Counted from the stretch's first letter, positions 9,947 to 22,527 are shown. The stretch: DNA of 64,000 nucleotides from Phytophthora sp. 'mugwort' (GCA_033558025.1 JAUCEF010000004.1:1674001-1738000); one strand, 5' to 3'. Made by a program: numbers and translations. Notes: generated by a model not told the origin, from the sequence alone.

Positions 9947-12900
9947 GCTGGCGTTGCAGACTTAGGTTGCAATTTAGACAACCAAGAGCTGCCACGTCTT
10001 AGTCCGGTTGCCGAGTGAGTAATTATATGCAGGTTTTTCTTTCTGACGTCGGCTGAATTTTGCTTTGGGTTTGCTTGATGATGATGCACGGGAAGGTGGA
10101 CGTTGTCCGAACTGGATCAGCAAACGTGATATTCTTAAGATATCGCCGTGACGGTGGCAAAACCAACCCCTTCATCTGTGAGGTCCTGTTCATTTCGGAG
10201 AAACCAGATTATGGTGGACTGCTTCATGCACGTAGCATACACGAGGCTGCATTGATTCAAGTTTACGTTTACCGATGCTTTTAAGGCTTGAATATCTGAG
10301 GGAAAAAATATTCGAGGAAACTTTTGTGTATGTACCAGGCAAGTTACTCCACAACCGAGTCTTGTCATCACCATGTTAACCGAGAACCACTGCGCCGCTC
10401 ATTCCTTTTGCTGTCCTAACTATAAATATCACCTTCGCTTACGCCAATGACGCTGCTAGTCTGGATTATTAAAAATATATTTGCAACGATTTCTTGTGTT
10501 ACTCAGCATTGCCGCCAGCACTGCAGTGGCATCTTTGCGTGCAATATTACACTGCAATTAGTGTGTGACGTGCAGTTTCAATCGCATATGTTGTCGCTTG
10601 GTAATCTTGTATTGCAACGTAATATTGCAATATCAGAGCTTCAAGATTGGAAGACCTGAAGAGCCCAGTCATGTTCGAAAGCACTCATGGAGCTGAAACT
10701 CGAGGCATGTGCCAAAAGCGATCAGGATGTCCCACAAAGACGATACACTCCAAGTCCTAGGCTGAAGATGACGCGCAATTGGAAACGGAAATCTCTCTCT
10801 TACATACAACCGATCATTTGGTTGTACACTGCGGTGGAGTCTTACATTTTGATTGCAATTGTTTTCGGCGGAAAGTCCAAAATATTGTTTCCAATGCCTG
10901 CATCCACGATTTTCAATCAAGATGCAGCCGTGGGGTTTAATGTCCAAAGACAGTAAGATGCCTTGCTCGAAGAGCAATGTGCCGAATGGCAAGCTTACAA
11001 AGGGATGGTGGGAGGATAAAAACCGCTAGCATGCCGTCACCTTCGGGATCTTGTAGACTTGATTCACTGGTAATTATGCTTGGCTTGACCGGTCCAGGAT
11101 TCCGAAAAATCACTGTAGTTTTATCTTATTGCATGATGGGTTAATTAAGTTTGATGTGGGTGGATGGACAATGTTTTTCTATTTACCAAACCCTAACGTA
11201 CTAAGTACTCATTTTTACAATTTGCAATAGCAATTTTGATAAATTTCGAGTAACAGGTTTTGTTCAGGTGCTCGTGCGGGTATCGCCAGTCCATTATTCA
11301 TGGTGGTCGGTACTGGAATATTTCCTACAGTGGACATGGTACCTCGCGATATCGTTACGTGGTACGGAATAAGATTATCCAAGGGGCGACCGAACGAGAA
11401 GACGTACGCGATTGCAGTCGATAGTGGCTTCATCGACGATTACCGAGCCAAGAGACAGAGAAGGCATCGCAAGCCTCGTGGGCCGCGAGACGCGAGCGCT
11501 ATCTTCGAAGCGCAGGAGGAGGCTCCAAACACCGAATCTAGGTCGAGGTCGCCAAGAAGTTGAAATCTGGAAGTGAGCTGCTCATGACATACATGTGCAG
11601 CCGTGCATATCGATTGACTTAGTTAAAGAACAACTAACTAACTCAGTAGCGGCTCCTTGTCTTCCTATAGCAAACGTAGTCCATTTTCCACTTCTTCTTC
11701 ATCGTCCTCCGTGTCGAGAAGCAAGTCTTCAAGGTGTGTGCTTTTTTCACCTCGTCATCGCTAACGTTGTTCGTGTTGAAAAATGTGAACGAGCTTTTTA
11801 ACACGAACAAGATCAAGATCAAGTCGGTTGCGCAACTTGGAGGGAATGAACGAGTGGTTTGAGAAGTTCTTCTCCGAGGCAGCATAGAGTCGAAAAGCGA
11901 AAAAGTTGTTTCGTAATTGCATGCAGCGACTAAACGTTTTCAACACGCTGTTCCATCGTCTCGGCACCTTGGAAGTTGCGATCAGAGATCATCGCGAACA
12001 GGGATAGCTCCAGCAGCAAGTACGCTATTTAAACAAAGAAAGCAGCGAGTTCATTTAGTGGCGCTAGTAAGGACGAGGCGTGGAGCTTCTTCTCCTTGAG
12101 CTTCCGTCAAAGAAGGATCCACAACGTGTAGTTGCGCTTGCAGAACACGACGAGTTAGTTGCATCCATCTTGCAACTGCGTAGCCTAGTCAAGCGATCGA
12201 TCTTGTCCGCCATTCCAGTGATGTTGGTCCACCCGTCCGTTCCAACGTTACGTCACGCCCACATGGCTCACGGTAAGGCGATGGGCGGACTTGTCGTAGG
12301 CCAGGTAGATGAAACTGTTCGCAACTGGTACGAAGATACCAGGACTCCGAACTTGGATGGCTGCAAGCAGCGTGAGATGTTCTGCCTTGTAGAACGTCGC
12401 CTCGGGGGTATATACCCCCACGCGAAGCACGCTTGAATATTTTTCAGCACCGATGTGTTCATCTTGGGCTGATTAACCTCGGTGATCTTGTCGAATGACG
12501 GGCACTTGGCGCATCGCTCGTATGCATGCTTTTCAACACTCTCAGCATGAGTGTGTCCAGAGCTGTGGACTACTGTAGTTTCCCGCAGTGCTTCCACCAG
12601 ACGTCCTTCTCTCGACGTCCATGAGGCCCCAACCTGGCTTGCGGTTTGGCCTGGCAATCGGATGTGAGTGGGCGGCGGCAGCTTGGTCGCTGTGGTAACT
12701 GTGGAGGGATCGTAGTTCATGGCGAGAACTCTGGCTAAAGCTAATGTCGATTGATATGCTTGCGGAAGATAGAAAAATAAGAGGAAACCATAACAGAGAG
12801 TAAGCTTGTATGGCAAACATTCGGAATGATTAGGTGAGGTTGGTCGCCGATCGACGAAACGCTAATATGGTGAATGGCCACAGGGCGGGACGGTCACCCA

Positions 12901-13558
12901 TGGACGCCAACAACGTCAGCGTCGTCTGCAGTAAGAACCTCACGTCGATTCGGGGCTTGCGCGTTTTCACCTTCGCTTGGTGCCGAGCGCAGTAGATGCG
13001 CTGATTAGCATGCTTTGTCTCAGTAAAAACGCTCGTGCAATTTACTGAGATGGCTAGCCCGTGCGCGCATTTGCAGTGGCGGAGAAGGCTGTTGATCTTG
13101 TTCTTGGCATACCTGGTGCCGCAGGTCCGGCACTAAAAGACTGTACTATATGTACCGGTATTATAATCATGGCCTTCATGACGTCAGGTTTTTGTGTGAG
13201 GTAGAAAGTGGACATTGACTGTTCGCAGTTCGCCCTTAGTAACCAATAAGATCTTGCTATCGCGACCCTTAACGGGGATGAATTTTAAAATCAATTAATC
13301 CTTGAGACAACTCGGTTTTGTGTCCATGGAACAATAATTTTGTTTATTTTTTCGGAAAGGCGGTGGGAGGGCTTTTGATTTATATCCCAAGAATCCCATC
13401 TTAAACGCTTGCGGGGTGGATAAAATGGATTCGCAACCCAAAGGCCCCACTCCTGAACCCTGGCTCAGTGCAAGGCCCACCTCGAGACGTTTGTCATCGA
13501 GCGGAGATTGGTACCGGCTTCCGCCGCCAAGTCACGAACCGTAACATTGTACCACCCT
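9947..13558. other. Gene-poor interval, mostly unassigned
   Basis: No convincing gene was found over 3.6 kb. The few longer frames lack family features or proper starts. Part of it is probably decayed repeat DNA; a short SET-like fragment is listed separately. The AT-rich stretch 11100-11220 and the paired segments around 12270-12820 gave no recognisable domain on either strand. Confidence 0.5.
11264..11563 (+). pseudogene. Fragment resembling a SET-type domain
   Basis: One frame reads GTGIFPTVDMVPRDIVTWYG, then a KTYAIAVDSGFIDDY block and an Arg/Ser-rich end. The order G-x-G-(I/V)-F ... DIVTWYG ... FIDD recalls the start of a SET methyltransferase domain, but the catalytic core (NHSC-like motif) is missing and upstream sequence has no start or partner exon. 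It is at most a relic; the match is weak. Confidence 0.25.
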
Positions 13559-14144
13559 TCAAAACGATATTCCGGTTTCGGTAATCAGTATTAATCCGGT
13601 AACCAAGAGACAAAAAGAAGCGCGCTGCCACTGCCACTGCCACGACGGCTTGAACCCCTCCAAACTATACTCGGTGACCCGATCCTTGGCTTCTAGTGTT
13701 AACATCTTAGAGGAAATAGGAACACCTTCTTTACGAAGGCCATTAATCCAGTTTACTAGATCATCTTCGGCTGCTTGAGGCAGCTTAGTACATATCCCTG
13801 CTAGCCGCGCTTTCTTGCTGCCGCCGTTCTTGGCAGAGCACTGCGCCTCGAGCGTGTCCTCGTCGTGTAGCCACCGCAATAGCTTCCGTCGAGATTCGTA
13901 AGCATCGCCACTTAGGTTGAGGAAGTATTGCCTAATTACTTGACGCGCATCACAGATTCTTCTCCGCGTTCGCAGTGTTCAGCTTCTCACGCGCAGTAAA
14001 GGACCCCCTGCGCCGGGATAGCGGCATCTCCAAATGAATGAATGTCCGTATTGACAGCAACCCGTACAGTACCGGTAAAAATGTATCAATATGTTTGCAT
14101 CGGAGCTTATAAGCGGAACTAAAACGGTGCCTAAAACCACGCAA
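13559..14144 (-). pseudogene. pogo-type transposase fragment (CENP-B-like HTH)
   Basis: On the minus strand a piece starting SRRRGSFTAREKLN is followed, after frame breaks, by KLPQAAEDDLVNWINGLRKEG and VPISSKMLTLEAKD, the typical second helix-turn-helix of pogo/CENP-B transposases (acidic start, WI, GxPxS). The DDE catalytic part is absent. The flank at 14100-14195 (CGGAGCTTATAAGCGG, GCAATATGATTGG) is repeated in diverged form at 62550-62650 next to another pogo relic, so both belong to one family. Confidence 0.65.
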
Positions 14145-14708
14145 TATGATTGGTCGCTCTTATATGATGTTTTCTTCAAGCGGGGAAAGCCGGTAGTTGA
14201 ACAAAATCGCGGTGCCTATTTTTTGCAGCTGTTGCATTTGCACTGGCTTGCCCTGCGGCCTTGGCTCTTCCACTTTCTTCAAACACACTTTCCCTAGCTT
14301 GATCCTCATCGCCTACCCGCTTCCATCACGAGCTTTACTACCTCAGCAATAAAATCGTTGTACCAATTTACCAATAAAAAAGCTACCCCTCCGTTCCGTT
14401 AATATGGTACGTTACGGTGTAATTCGACACGCGGTTCGTCAAAATGTAGCAAATGTGGCTTCTATTGAAAATGAAAACCCGCGCTGAGCTCGTTGATTCA
14501 GTGTGCTGACGTCTCGTTGGCGCCGAGCTCTCGAGGCATAACGTTGAAATGAGTGATTGGTCAGGAGGGCCAAAGTAGCGGCTCGGACCGATTATGTTGC
14601 CCGTCCTCGTTTCCTCCCCTAGAACGAGCAGTCTAAATTCAATGATTCTACCTTTCACTTCGCCCCCAACACCACCCAGCCACCTTCCGCAAACCAACCA
14701 CCCCGCCC

Positions 14709-15657
14709 ATGAGCGTCACGCCCAAGCACAAGGAAAACATGACGAACGACGAGCGCGTGCAGGTCCTCTTCGCCGTGCTGGTGCTGTTCTCAAACGGCGT
14801 CCCCAAGAAGAGCCTTCGTCAAGTCGCCACCAAGCTTCCCTTCACGATAGTCACCGTGGGGAGGGTCTGTCGAGAGGGCCAAGACAACCGGCAACTACTC
14901 CTCAGCGTCACGAATGAGGCGCTGCGACTTGCTGCGGAAGCTCACAACGCCGTGCCACACACCCAGCGCTCTAAGGTGACGTCTACCGCCGTAGCATGCA
15001 GCTTGCCACCCATCGCCCTCTACTGACGCCTGCACGCTTGGATTCTCCGGCCGACCGGCACTGTGACCAAGGCCTGCTCATGGGCGAGAACAAGGTGACT
15101 CGGCTACGTAATTATCTCGGGCAGAGCTTCTCGTCTCTTTGACGATATGGCGTTGTGCGCGTCGACGAGAAACTATTCAACGTGACCGAGGTCAAGAAAT
15201 GATTCTACATGCTGGTGGACGAGGGCATCCCGTACAGGGCCGTACGGGGAAAGGGGAACCTCACCTAAGTAATGTTCCTAGCTGTCTTGGCGAGGCGGAG
15301 GTGAGGCGCGGTACTATGTTTGGTGGCCTGCTTGGCATTTGGACTTTCGTGGACGGTCGACCGGGCGCATCGGCGAGACGCGAGAGCACACAACGTGTCC
15401 GCCACCAAAGATATGTATGCTGATCCAGCACGTTCTCTCAGCCATCTGGCCAAGGATGCCGCGACGGGGTGGCTCAGTCACAATTTAGCCCCCCCCCCCC
15501 CCGCCAGCGGCAGCGTCAAACACGCACTATCGATGAGCTTATTGAAACTATGCAGGCCGCTTTCTGGGAGCTGTCCTTGGAATGCCTAGCCCCTCACAGA
15601 GTGAAAGGTTACGACCCAGCTTCGTTACTGGCTTCTGTTACCGACTTCAACAATTAA
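14709..15657 (+). pseudogene. Tc1/mariner-type transposase relic
   Basis: The start resembles the N-terminal helix-turn-helix of oomycete mariner-like transposases (NDERVQVLFAVLVLFSNGVP ... FTIVTVGRVCREGQDN). Further on, in shifted frames, come VDEKLFNV and FYMLVDEG (the first catalytic Asp region, VDEKWF in intact copies), VRGKGNLT and VMFLAVLARRR, a GIWTFVD block and a final TIDELIETMQAAFWELS that fits the element's C-terminus. Several stops and frameshifts, including one near the C-homopolymer at about 15488-15501, show it is dead. Confidence 0.7.
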
Positions 15658-15916
15658 TCTAACTTAGTCTATCCAGTAGCCGCCCTTCAGGCCAGTAAAT
15701 CCGGTCTTTTTGGCGTCGTGGTCTCTCAGTATAAGGGCTGTACTTGCTGCGAAAGTGCACGGTATGATGTTCTCCACCAGACCAGTCCACCGAATAGGTG
15801 CACGACACAATGGGCACGAGCCTCTATCGTGGCATTCCGCAATATGGGTAATATACTGGTCGTGCAATAAGCAATGCTGCACTGCACAAACTTTGGGGAA
15901 CTTTGCGCTGGGTCCA

Positions 15917-15980
15917 GTACATCTAGCGGCGCAACCATCACACGGGGACATTCCTGTGATGGTTGCGCCGCTAGATGTAC
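15917..15980. repeat. Perfect 26-bp inverted repeat with 12-nt loop
   Basis: Arms at 15917-15942 and 15955-15980 are exact reverse complements (starting GTACATCTAGCGG), separated by 12 nt. It would form a strong hairpin in DNA or RNA. It sits in non-coding sequence between the mariner relic and the Harbinger element and does not coincide with a terminator or with any TIR seen here. Confidence 0.9.
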
Positions 15981-16689
15981 CTGTGCCGTATATCGCGACG
16001 TCGTAAGCAGACGAGGTGGTTGGGCCAGAACCCAGAGCTGTTACAATTATCTCCACCCCTATGGAACCCTGTTGACGGTGGTTCAGTTGATGCCCCCTGT
16101 TCGCCTTCGGCATCCTTCATACCGCGTACGGCGTCGACGGTTGCGAGCAGTTTTGAATGCTCGATCTTCAGCTCCTCTCAGCGACGATTGCGCCAGCGAA
16201 TTGGGTGCCGTTAGGGACACTGGGAGACGATGCGTGCTTGAGTAATTCATAGCACCGACGACGGGCCGCGGCACATCTAAAGTAGAATACTAGATTATTT
16301 CTCCGTTTGTATGATTCATCGGAATGTCTTTTACGGGGTTACTAGATCATAATTTTGCCCCATGAATTCTAGAAATAAGGACAATGTGTGGGTAGGTCGG
16401 GTTAGTCCTAAGACCCTTGTTCAAGTGTCAGCACACGTTCTGAGCTCTAAAATACTAGCAATTTATTGGCCAATTGAAAGCGGTACAATGTACCGATTTG
16501 GGCTGGTTCACGTTCCGGAACATCAGTTTCAGAACATTAAAACGAGCTGTGCCAGCCACAGCACACCTGTGCCATTGACGACGAGACAGCAGCCATCATT
16601 GCTTAGTAACAAGTGCGTGTTCATGCGCCTCCATCGCTGCAATAGACAAGCTCAGCATTCGTGCCTCGTAGATTGGCACCTCGACGTTT

Positions 16690-17722
16690 CAAAATCGGAC
16701 GTACCAATTGGTTTCACAAGAAGCTTAGGATGGACAAGGCTTCTTTTATTCGGATCTACAAAATTGTTCGCGAAGCAGCCTGCGGCTACCTGCAGCTAAC
16801 AGCCGCACAAGACTGATCAAGAGAGTAGCTCCGACTATCATCTACTTAGCTTAAGGATGCATCAAGGATGCTGCTGCATTAATACTTGGAATTTTAAGAT
16901 TACGAGCAGTTGTCTATATACATTAACGACATTAGATGTGCTAAATACTTTAGCCACTACGTCTGTTGTAATGGGACAGCCCAGCGATCTTCCGGGTATT
17001 GTTCAGGGCTTCGAGAAAAAAGCGGGATTTCCTGATGTCGTTGGAGCAGTCGACGGTACACTGGTGAAAATCCCGCGACCTCACGATCTCGAGGGATGGT
17101 ATTGCAGAAAAAAATTTCCACCGTCAACGTACAAGCCTTGTAGACCATCGTGGTAACTTTGGACCATTATCCATTCGAGCAAGCTCCAATAAAGACCCGT
17201 CATTGTGGAACGGCTCTGGCGTGGAGAAGGTAAGCACGTACGCTTTTGCAGCTCACACAATTATTCTAACATGATAAACTATTTTTCAGACTGCCTTCTT
17301 ATGTTCCATCAGGTAAGCAGTTACTAGGTGATGCTGACTATAAGATATGGGCTCACCTGTTAACCCCATTTCCGTAGAACGAATCAGTAGAAGACCCACG
17401 CAAGCGGCTGTACAACAAAATCCATTCTCGTACTCGTATTGTAGTTGAGTGTGCCTTTGGACGCCTCAGTTTTAGAGTACTTCTGGGCAAGCTAGAGCAG
17501 AAGTCCTCGTCGTGTATTTGCAAGGTGATCGTGAGCTGCGCAGTGCTTCATAATCTGCTTGTTATTGTAGGCGACTCATTCATTGTAGGCGAGAACGACC
17601 CCCTTCGCTTTGTGGAGCGTCCAAAACCCAATGAAGACTTAAGTGATCTCGAGAGGCCACTGTCCAATTTGCAACGAATAGCGAAACGCAATGACCTAGC
17701 TGATGCGTTCTACATGAGTTAA
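16690..17722 (+). pseudogene. Harbinger (DDE_Tnp_4) transposase relic
   Basis: Successive frames carry FHKKLRMDKASFIRIYKIVRE, then FPDVVGAVDGTLVKIPRPHD (first catalytic Asp, VDGT) with EGWYCRKKFP, then LVDHRGNFGPLSIRASSNKDP with GSGVEK, LLGDADYKIW (second Asp), NKIHSRTRIVVECAFGRLSF (catalytic Glu region) and VSCAVLHNLLV. Possible introns with GTAAGC donors lie near 17229 and 17311, but stops and frameshifts in the N-terminal half (around 16600-16850) make it inactive. The order and spacing match HARBI1-like nucleases. Confidence 0.85.
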
Positions 17723-17876
17723 TAATACAGCAGCAATTTTGTTATCTCAATGTAGATACTGCTATTTTTGCGCGTGTATTAACTTCAACCAGTGCTACTA
17801 AAATATATTGTCTAGCAGGCGCTGCATAAGCTGCAGCCGGAGCTCTTGAAAGCGACGTGTCTCTTATTGCTGAGCT

Positions 17877-18702
17877 TCAAGAGCACGTGTCTGCTTGTTC
17901 CATGGACTTCGCAAGAGCACGGAAGTAGTCATCACTTGCGGGGCGATTGCCCATTGCTGTTGCAATTGCCGTCATACCGCTCCCCATTGCTTGCGCTATC
18001 TGCACGACTGGTGCTAGCTTCCCTGAAGACGCTGCCGGGGCCGCATTCCCCTCGGCCTCGTCCGAACTTTCTTCAGTTGGCTCTGCGTTTTGTGTCGAGC
18101 AGTGTCGCACGACTCAGGCCTTCTTTCGACGAAAACGCGTCAGTAAGAATGCTCCAGAGTTGATCATCAACCTCCTTGATCGAGGAGGGATTGTTGCCAG
18201 TCTGTTTCATTTCTCGTTTTTTTTTCCTTTTCGTAGACAGACTTAAGCTTCCTATACTTTTGACATACCTGTTCCAAGCATGCATATAAACCATAGGTTA
18301 GCCCACGGGAACAAGTAGTTAGCAATTATAAGCCAATTATAAAGCGAGGTACCCGTTCCTGGGTTATGACTAGCCCCAATGGCTGCGACAGCTTGCGGCG
18401 ACGAACTGCCACGCAAGTGCTTTATTAATCTTGGTATCCGCAGAATCGATGCGGTTCTTCACTTCATCGTCCTTGAAACGCAAGCGAGGCAGCTCTGCGA
18501 CCATTGCGTTGCTCCACTTCAGCCGCTTGCCGGCCTTCTGCTTGGCTTTTGGAGCTCGAGTCTTTGTGTGCCCCTTCTTACCAGTCTCTTTTGCCGAGCT
18601 CGTCAAGAGTGACACGAACACTCCTTGAGCCTCGCGCGGCGCTGCGAGGCTGCTGCTGCTTCTGCAGTCCAACGTCCCTGTTGGCATCTCGCGTGGTGCC
18701 AC
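17877..18702 (-). pseudogene. Myb/SANT-like second gene of the Harbinger element
   Basis: Minus-strand pieces with a basic stretch, KRLKWSNAMVAELPRLRFKD and NKALAWQFVAAS form a Trp-containing trihelix as in the Myb-like DNA-binding partner of Harbinger transposases. A later piece with Met/Ala-rich IAQAMGSGMTAIATAMGNRP and FRALAKSMEQ is the usual C-terminal helix. An intron or frame breaks lie between about 18110 and 18370. It is convergent with the transposase and bounded by the same TIRs. Confidence 0.7.
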
Positions 18703-19001
18703 AGTGCCTGCCCCTTGGTTGGCTTAAGACGGCGGATGATGAACTTCCATCAGCTCGGCGGGGATGAGCGGGTTCGAGTATAGCGAGGAGCGCTGCACGT
18801 TATGGGCCCCTTCCATTTAAGCGCGTTTCCTCTCTGCTTTCCTAAGATGATATGGTTGGTGGTGCTTCTCCGCTTGCTAGCGCACCCTTGGACAAGGCAA
18901 GGTACCGCGAGCTGACGAATGGAGAAAACGCTGTCAAAGTGCCAGCTCACCTACCCCTATGTTGGCTCAGAACGTGTGCTGCCACTTGAACAAGGGCCTA
19001 A

Positions 19002-20262
19002 CAGCCACTGTAGTATCCTATTCTAGCTGAGAACCGCTGCTATGCGTCGGTTGGCGAGGCCGTTTTGCTCGTTCAGAGGCTGACTCCACTAACAAAGGCT
19101 GTATATGTTTGCACCGACACCGTTCCGCTCACAGGACTCGTTTTTTTTTCAAAAATATAAAGGAACCTGTGGTCGGAGCGGAAGAACATTACAACACCCT
19201 TCAGGTGAGGTCGGAAAAAAATCGAGCTGCCTACGCCTTCGACTTCTTCGGAAATTTTAATCGGACTCACCTGCGCTTGAAGTTCGGCAGAAGGGGCGTC
19301 TTTTTCTGCGAAGCGTTGACGCCAACGATCCGCTCGACAGCTGATAGCAGGTCAATTAATTTCGATTAAATTTTATGACGATGGACGGTCAGACACGATA
19401 ATTATGTTAAAGGTGCAAGAGTCGCCGAGCACCGCCCGCTTCGCCGGCGTGGGCACTCGATAGGCTCCAACCCGTTCGACCACTTGTATGGCGCTGTGTC
19501 GCAACGCTCAGCCATTTTTTGTTAGACAATGGGGTGTATATGAGACGGCGTCAAAGGCATCAACCGAGGAACGAATCGCGATTTAGGCATACCACTACTA
19601 AACGAGTGCCTTAGCTAACTATGGAAACCCTCCGCGGCTTCTAGAAGTTAGATCTGGCGAAGCGACGGAAAATCTCCCTTCCCGGGCAGAAACCCTGCTA
19701 TGTTGGCTACTCTGGTGCAAGAAAAGTCGGTTATTGGATCCAATAAAATCCTTCATTTCTTTAAATTCGAATTGGGACCTTTCAAAAACTTTGCTTTCGC
19801 CCCCAGTTTCAAACAGCGACATGCACGCGCCGATGGGTATTAATATACCCCTCTGTCGAGCGTGTTTTAGTGGTCATATAGACTTGCGCGGCTTCTTGTT
19901 GTTAGTAAGACGGTCCTCGTGCTCGTCTCCATTGTCGCCTTTGCAGCTTCTCCTTAATGGTCGTGGGAGGTGCGTGGATCGTGTTACTCTGGAACTTATT
20001 CGGTAGTGCATCGCGTAAATTTCTCTGCGTTCGCTGCAGACGGTGGCTGTGGACCCAGGAACTGCTCGAACGAATACGCCGTCGGTTTTTTCGGCGCAGA
20101 TCCTGTTCTTCAGGGTCGCAGATAGGTACTTTTTGCACACAACAACACCAGGGTTTGCTGCATCAATACTGGTAGCGCTGGGCACTAAGTCCCGTAGTCG
20201 CCTATGTCGCTCGGGTAACGGCTGAGTATTATAGACGTAGGAGATCGACTTGTCCACGGCGA
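19002..20262. other. Unassigned interval upstream of the Copia relic
   Basis: No gene or clear element end. A 144-codon open frame on the minus strand (20308-19874) has no recognisable domain and overlaps the Copia relic's left end. The missing gag/integrase part and 5' LTR of Copia would be expected here but are not recognisable. Confidence 0.4.
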
Positions 20263-22099
20263 ATGAATGTCCGCCTAGAAGGGTACAAATTAGATTTACC
20301 AGATTCACTTATCGCGCTTCTCGAAACCGCGGATGGAAATCCGAACAATCTACTAGAGGCTTTGGATTCGCCAGAGGCACAGCAGTGGATTGAAGCAATG
20401 AAGGTCGAGTATTCTCAGTTGATGAAGAATGTACGTGGAAACGCGTCAAGCATCGCCCGGGTACATCGGTGTTGACGTGTTGTTGGGTCCTAGTGAGAAA
20501 GCGTGACGCTCAAGGCGTTGTAGCCCATTGGAAGGCGAGACTTACGATAAGAGGATTTCAGCAGCGTTACGGAGTGGACTACTTTGAGACATATGCGGCA
20601 GTAGTGCGCAGTGAGTCGAATAAGTTTCTGTTCATCATTGCCACAATTCGAAATCTCAAGTGTCGTCATGTGGACTTCGTCACAGCGTTTTTAAGCAGAC
20701 CAATGGAAGACGTCGTGATTTCATGGAGCAGCCAGAGATATTCGACGACGGGACTGGCCAAGTCTGCCAGCTACTTCGGAGTCTTTATGGACTAAAGCAG
20801 GCACCTAGAGTGTGGAATGAGAATCTGCATAAGCGTATGGTTGAGTTAGGATTCGAGCGCATGTATACTGATGCTGGTGTCTACCGCCGAGAGTGTGGTG
20901 GGCGTGAAGTTTTCATCTCAGTGTATATTGACGATCTACTCATCTTTGGATTAGATGAAGGACACTGACGCTACGATTCTACAGCTACGGGCAAGATTTG
21001 AAAGCTCTTGGAGAAGTGCATCATGTACTAGGCATGGAGGTGAAATGTATGGCCGGTGAGATTGTGATGTTGTCGCAGTCGGCGTATATCCGTAAGATGC
21101 TACAAACATTTAAGATGGATAAATGTAGAGCTGTGCTGACTCCAGAAGTCAACAGCACAGTCGTGGTTCGACCGACGAAGCCGTACGGCTCGGATGTGAA
21201 TGATCCAGACATTCCTTACCGTGCGATTGTAGATATATTTGCAGTACCTGCCCTGGTTACGTGCACTCGGCCTGACATCGCGCACGCCGTGCGGATTCTC
21301 AGCAAGTACACAAGTTGCTATACCGTTTAGCCATACCAGATGGCTTAGCGTGTTCTGCGATACTTACAAGGTACGATCGACTATGGTCTCAGCGCAAGCA
21401 AATGGACCAGTCAGGATTAAAGCCTACGCAGACGCGGACTTCGGAAAATGCGTAGAGACGCGCCGTTCTGTTTCGGGTTACATGTTGCAAATAGAGGGAT
21501 GGACGTTGGCGTACCGCAGCAAGACCCAGACCATCACAGTGGACGATACCTGCAGTGCTGAGTTTGTGGCAGCTAGTCACTGCTCAACTGAAATCGTTTG
21601 GGTACACAACTTGGCGCAGCAATTGAAGATTGAGCGATTGACTACAGTGTTGTATCAAGACAACCAGAGCACGATCGCAGCGCTCCAGAACCAAAGCAAG
21701 AAGTTCAAGATCAGAGATGTGGACTTAAAGTTCCATAAGGTGAAGGACCTCGTAGAAACCAAGGTGATCAAGGTTGTCTACTGCTCGACGCATGACATGG
21801 TTGCTGATGTGCTAACGAAGACACTAGTGAGTGAGTAATTCGCTAAGCTACGCAAACGTCTGAGCGTTGAGGATGTGACCAAAGCTTCGGACAAGAGCGG
21901 CGGCACGAAACGTTCGAGTGATGTACAGCAAGAGCAAGCTACCCAAGTGAAGCGCCAGCGCGTCATCGATAGACCACACAAACTGCCGTTCAGGGGGAGT
22001 GTGAGGAGTGGTGTGACCATCACCCAAGACACCCTGCACGGAGTGCGCGTAGGACCGCAAGTGCAAGTGCCCGTTAGGTGGGAACGGCCAGTAGTGTAG
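20263..22099 (+). pseudogene. Ty1/Copia pol relic (reverse transcriptase-RNase H)
   Basis: In three shifted frames: the RT start DSPEAQQWIEAMKVEYSQL, KARLTIRGFQQRYGVDYFETYAAVV, RHVDFVTAFLSRPMEDVV, CQLLRSLYGLKQAPRVWNENL, and the catalytic VYIDDLLIFG box; then GEVHHVLGMEV, and the RNase H part with YADADFGKCVETRRSVSGY, TCSAEFVAASHCSTEIVW, LYQDNQSTIAAL and VVYCSTHDMVADVLTKTL. This is the classic Copia order. Frameshifts near 20470, 20700, 20970 and 21330 inactivate it; gag, protease and integrase were not found. Confidence 0.9.
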
Positions 22100-22130
22100 A
22101 CATCCTACAGTTGGGTGTTCTTGTTAACCA

Positions 22131-22400
22131 AGAGGGGGGGTATGCCTCGGGCTTTCCCTTCTCAATCCCAGACTTACCAAGTGGATATCAAGCGGCCTTC
22201 CTGTCGTGCATATATACCTCTGTAGCATTACCGTGCTTTCAATGACGAAGATAATGGTCAATAGACATGCATACCATTTCTTATTTGTTCTATAAAAAGC
22301 GTGTACAAAGAAATGCCCACTCGGTCAAATAAAGCTTCAGAGGTGGGGTGTCACCATCTTGTTCTCTGTGTCGCACTGGATACAATTATTACGGTATGCA
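22131..22400 (+). mobile_element. Polypurine tract and probable 3' LTR of the Copia relic
   Basis: A polypurine run AGAGGGGGGG at 22131-22140 directly precedes sequence with a TATA-like TATAAAAAGC at 22291 and AATAAA at 22328-22333, the arrangement of an LTR with promoter and poly(A) signal. The 3' end is interrupted by the pogo TIR at 22405. No second LTR copy was found, so the boundaries are uncertain. Confidence 0.45.
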
Positions 22401-22527
22401 TTTACCGTATCGCCCCTGTCCTAAGCGAACGTCAATGTACGTTCTAAACATTAGGGTTAATTGGTTCAACTGCGATTTGGTTTCTAAAAGGTGGTAATTA
22501 TAATCGTACTTAGAGGGTAAAAATAGT

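Larger units (their letters stand above)
16412..18998. mobile_element. PIF/Harbinger element with TIRs and TAA target duplication
   Basis: Inverted terminal repeats are seen at 16414-16445 and 18965-18996 (32 bp, one mismatch, CCCTTGTTCAAGT at the outer end). They are flanked by TAA at 16409-16411 and TAA at 18999-19001, the 3-bp TWA duplication expected for PIF/Harbinger. Inside are the two genes of this superfamily in convergent orientation: a DDE transposase relic on the plus strand and a Myb/SANT-like gene relic on the minus strand. Length 2587 bp. Confidence 0.88.

Noticed and set aside
12080..12820. Overlapping long frames on both strands (118 and 182 codons)
   Set aside because: Neither shows a known domain or splice support, and frames change several times; left as unassigned repeat-like DNA.
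15664..16113. Minus-strand frame ending with CPLCRAPI-like sequence, possible RING finger
   Set aside because: Only one half of the zinc ligands is present, and the perfect inverted repeat runs through the frame; likely chance or a tiny fragment.
19874..20308. 144-codon minus-strand frame
   Set aside because: Overlaps the Copia relic, has no motif, and basic/Arg-rich composition typical of a reverse-strand shadow.
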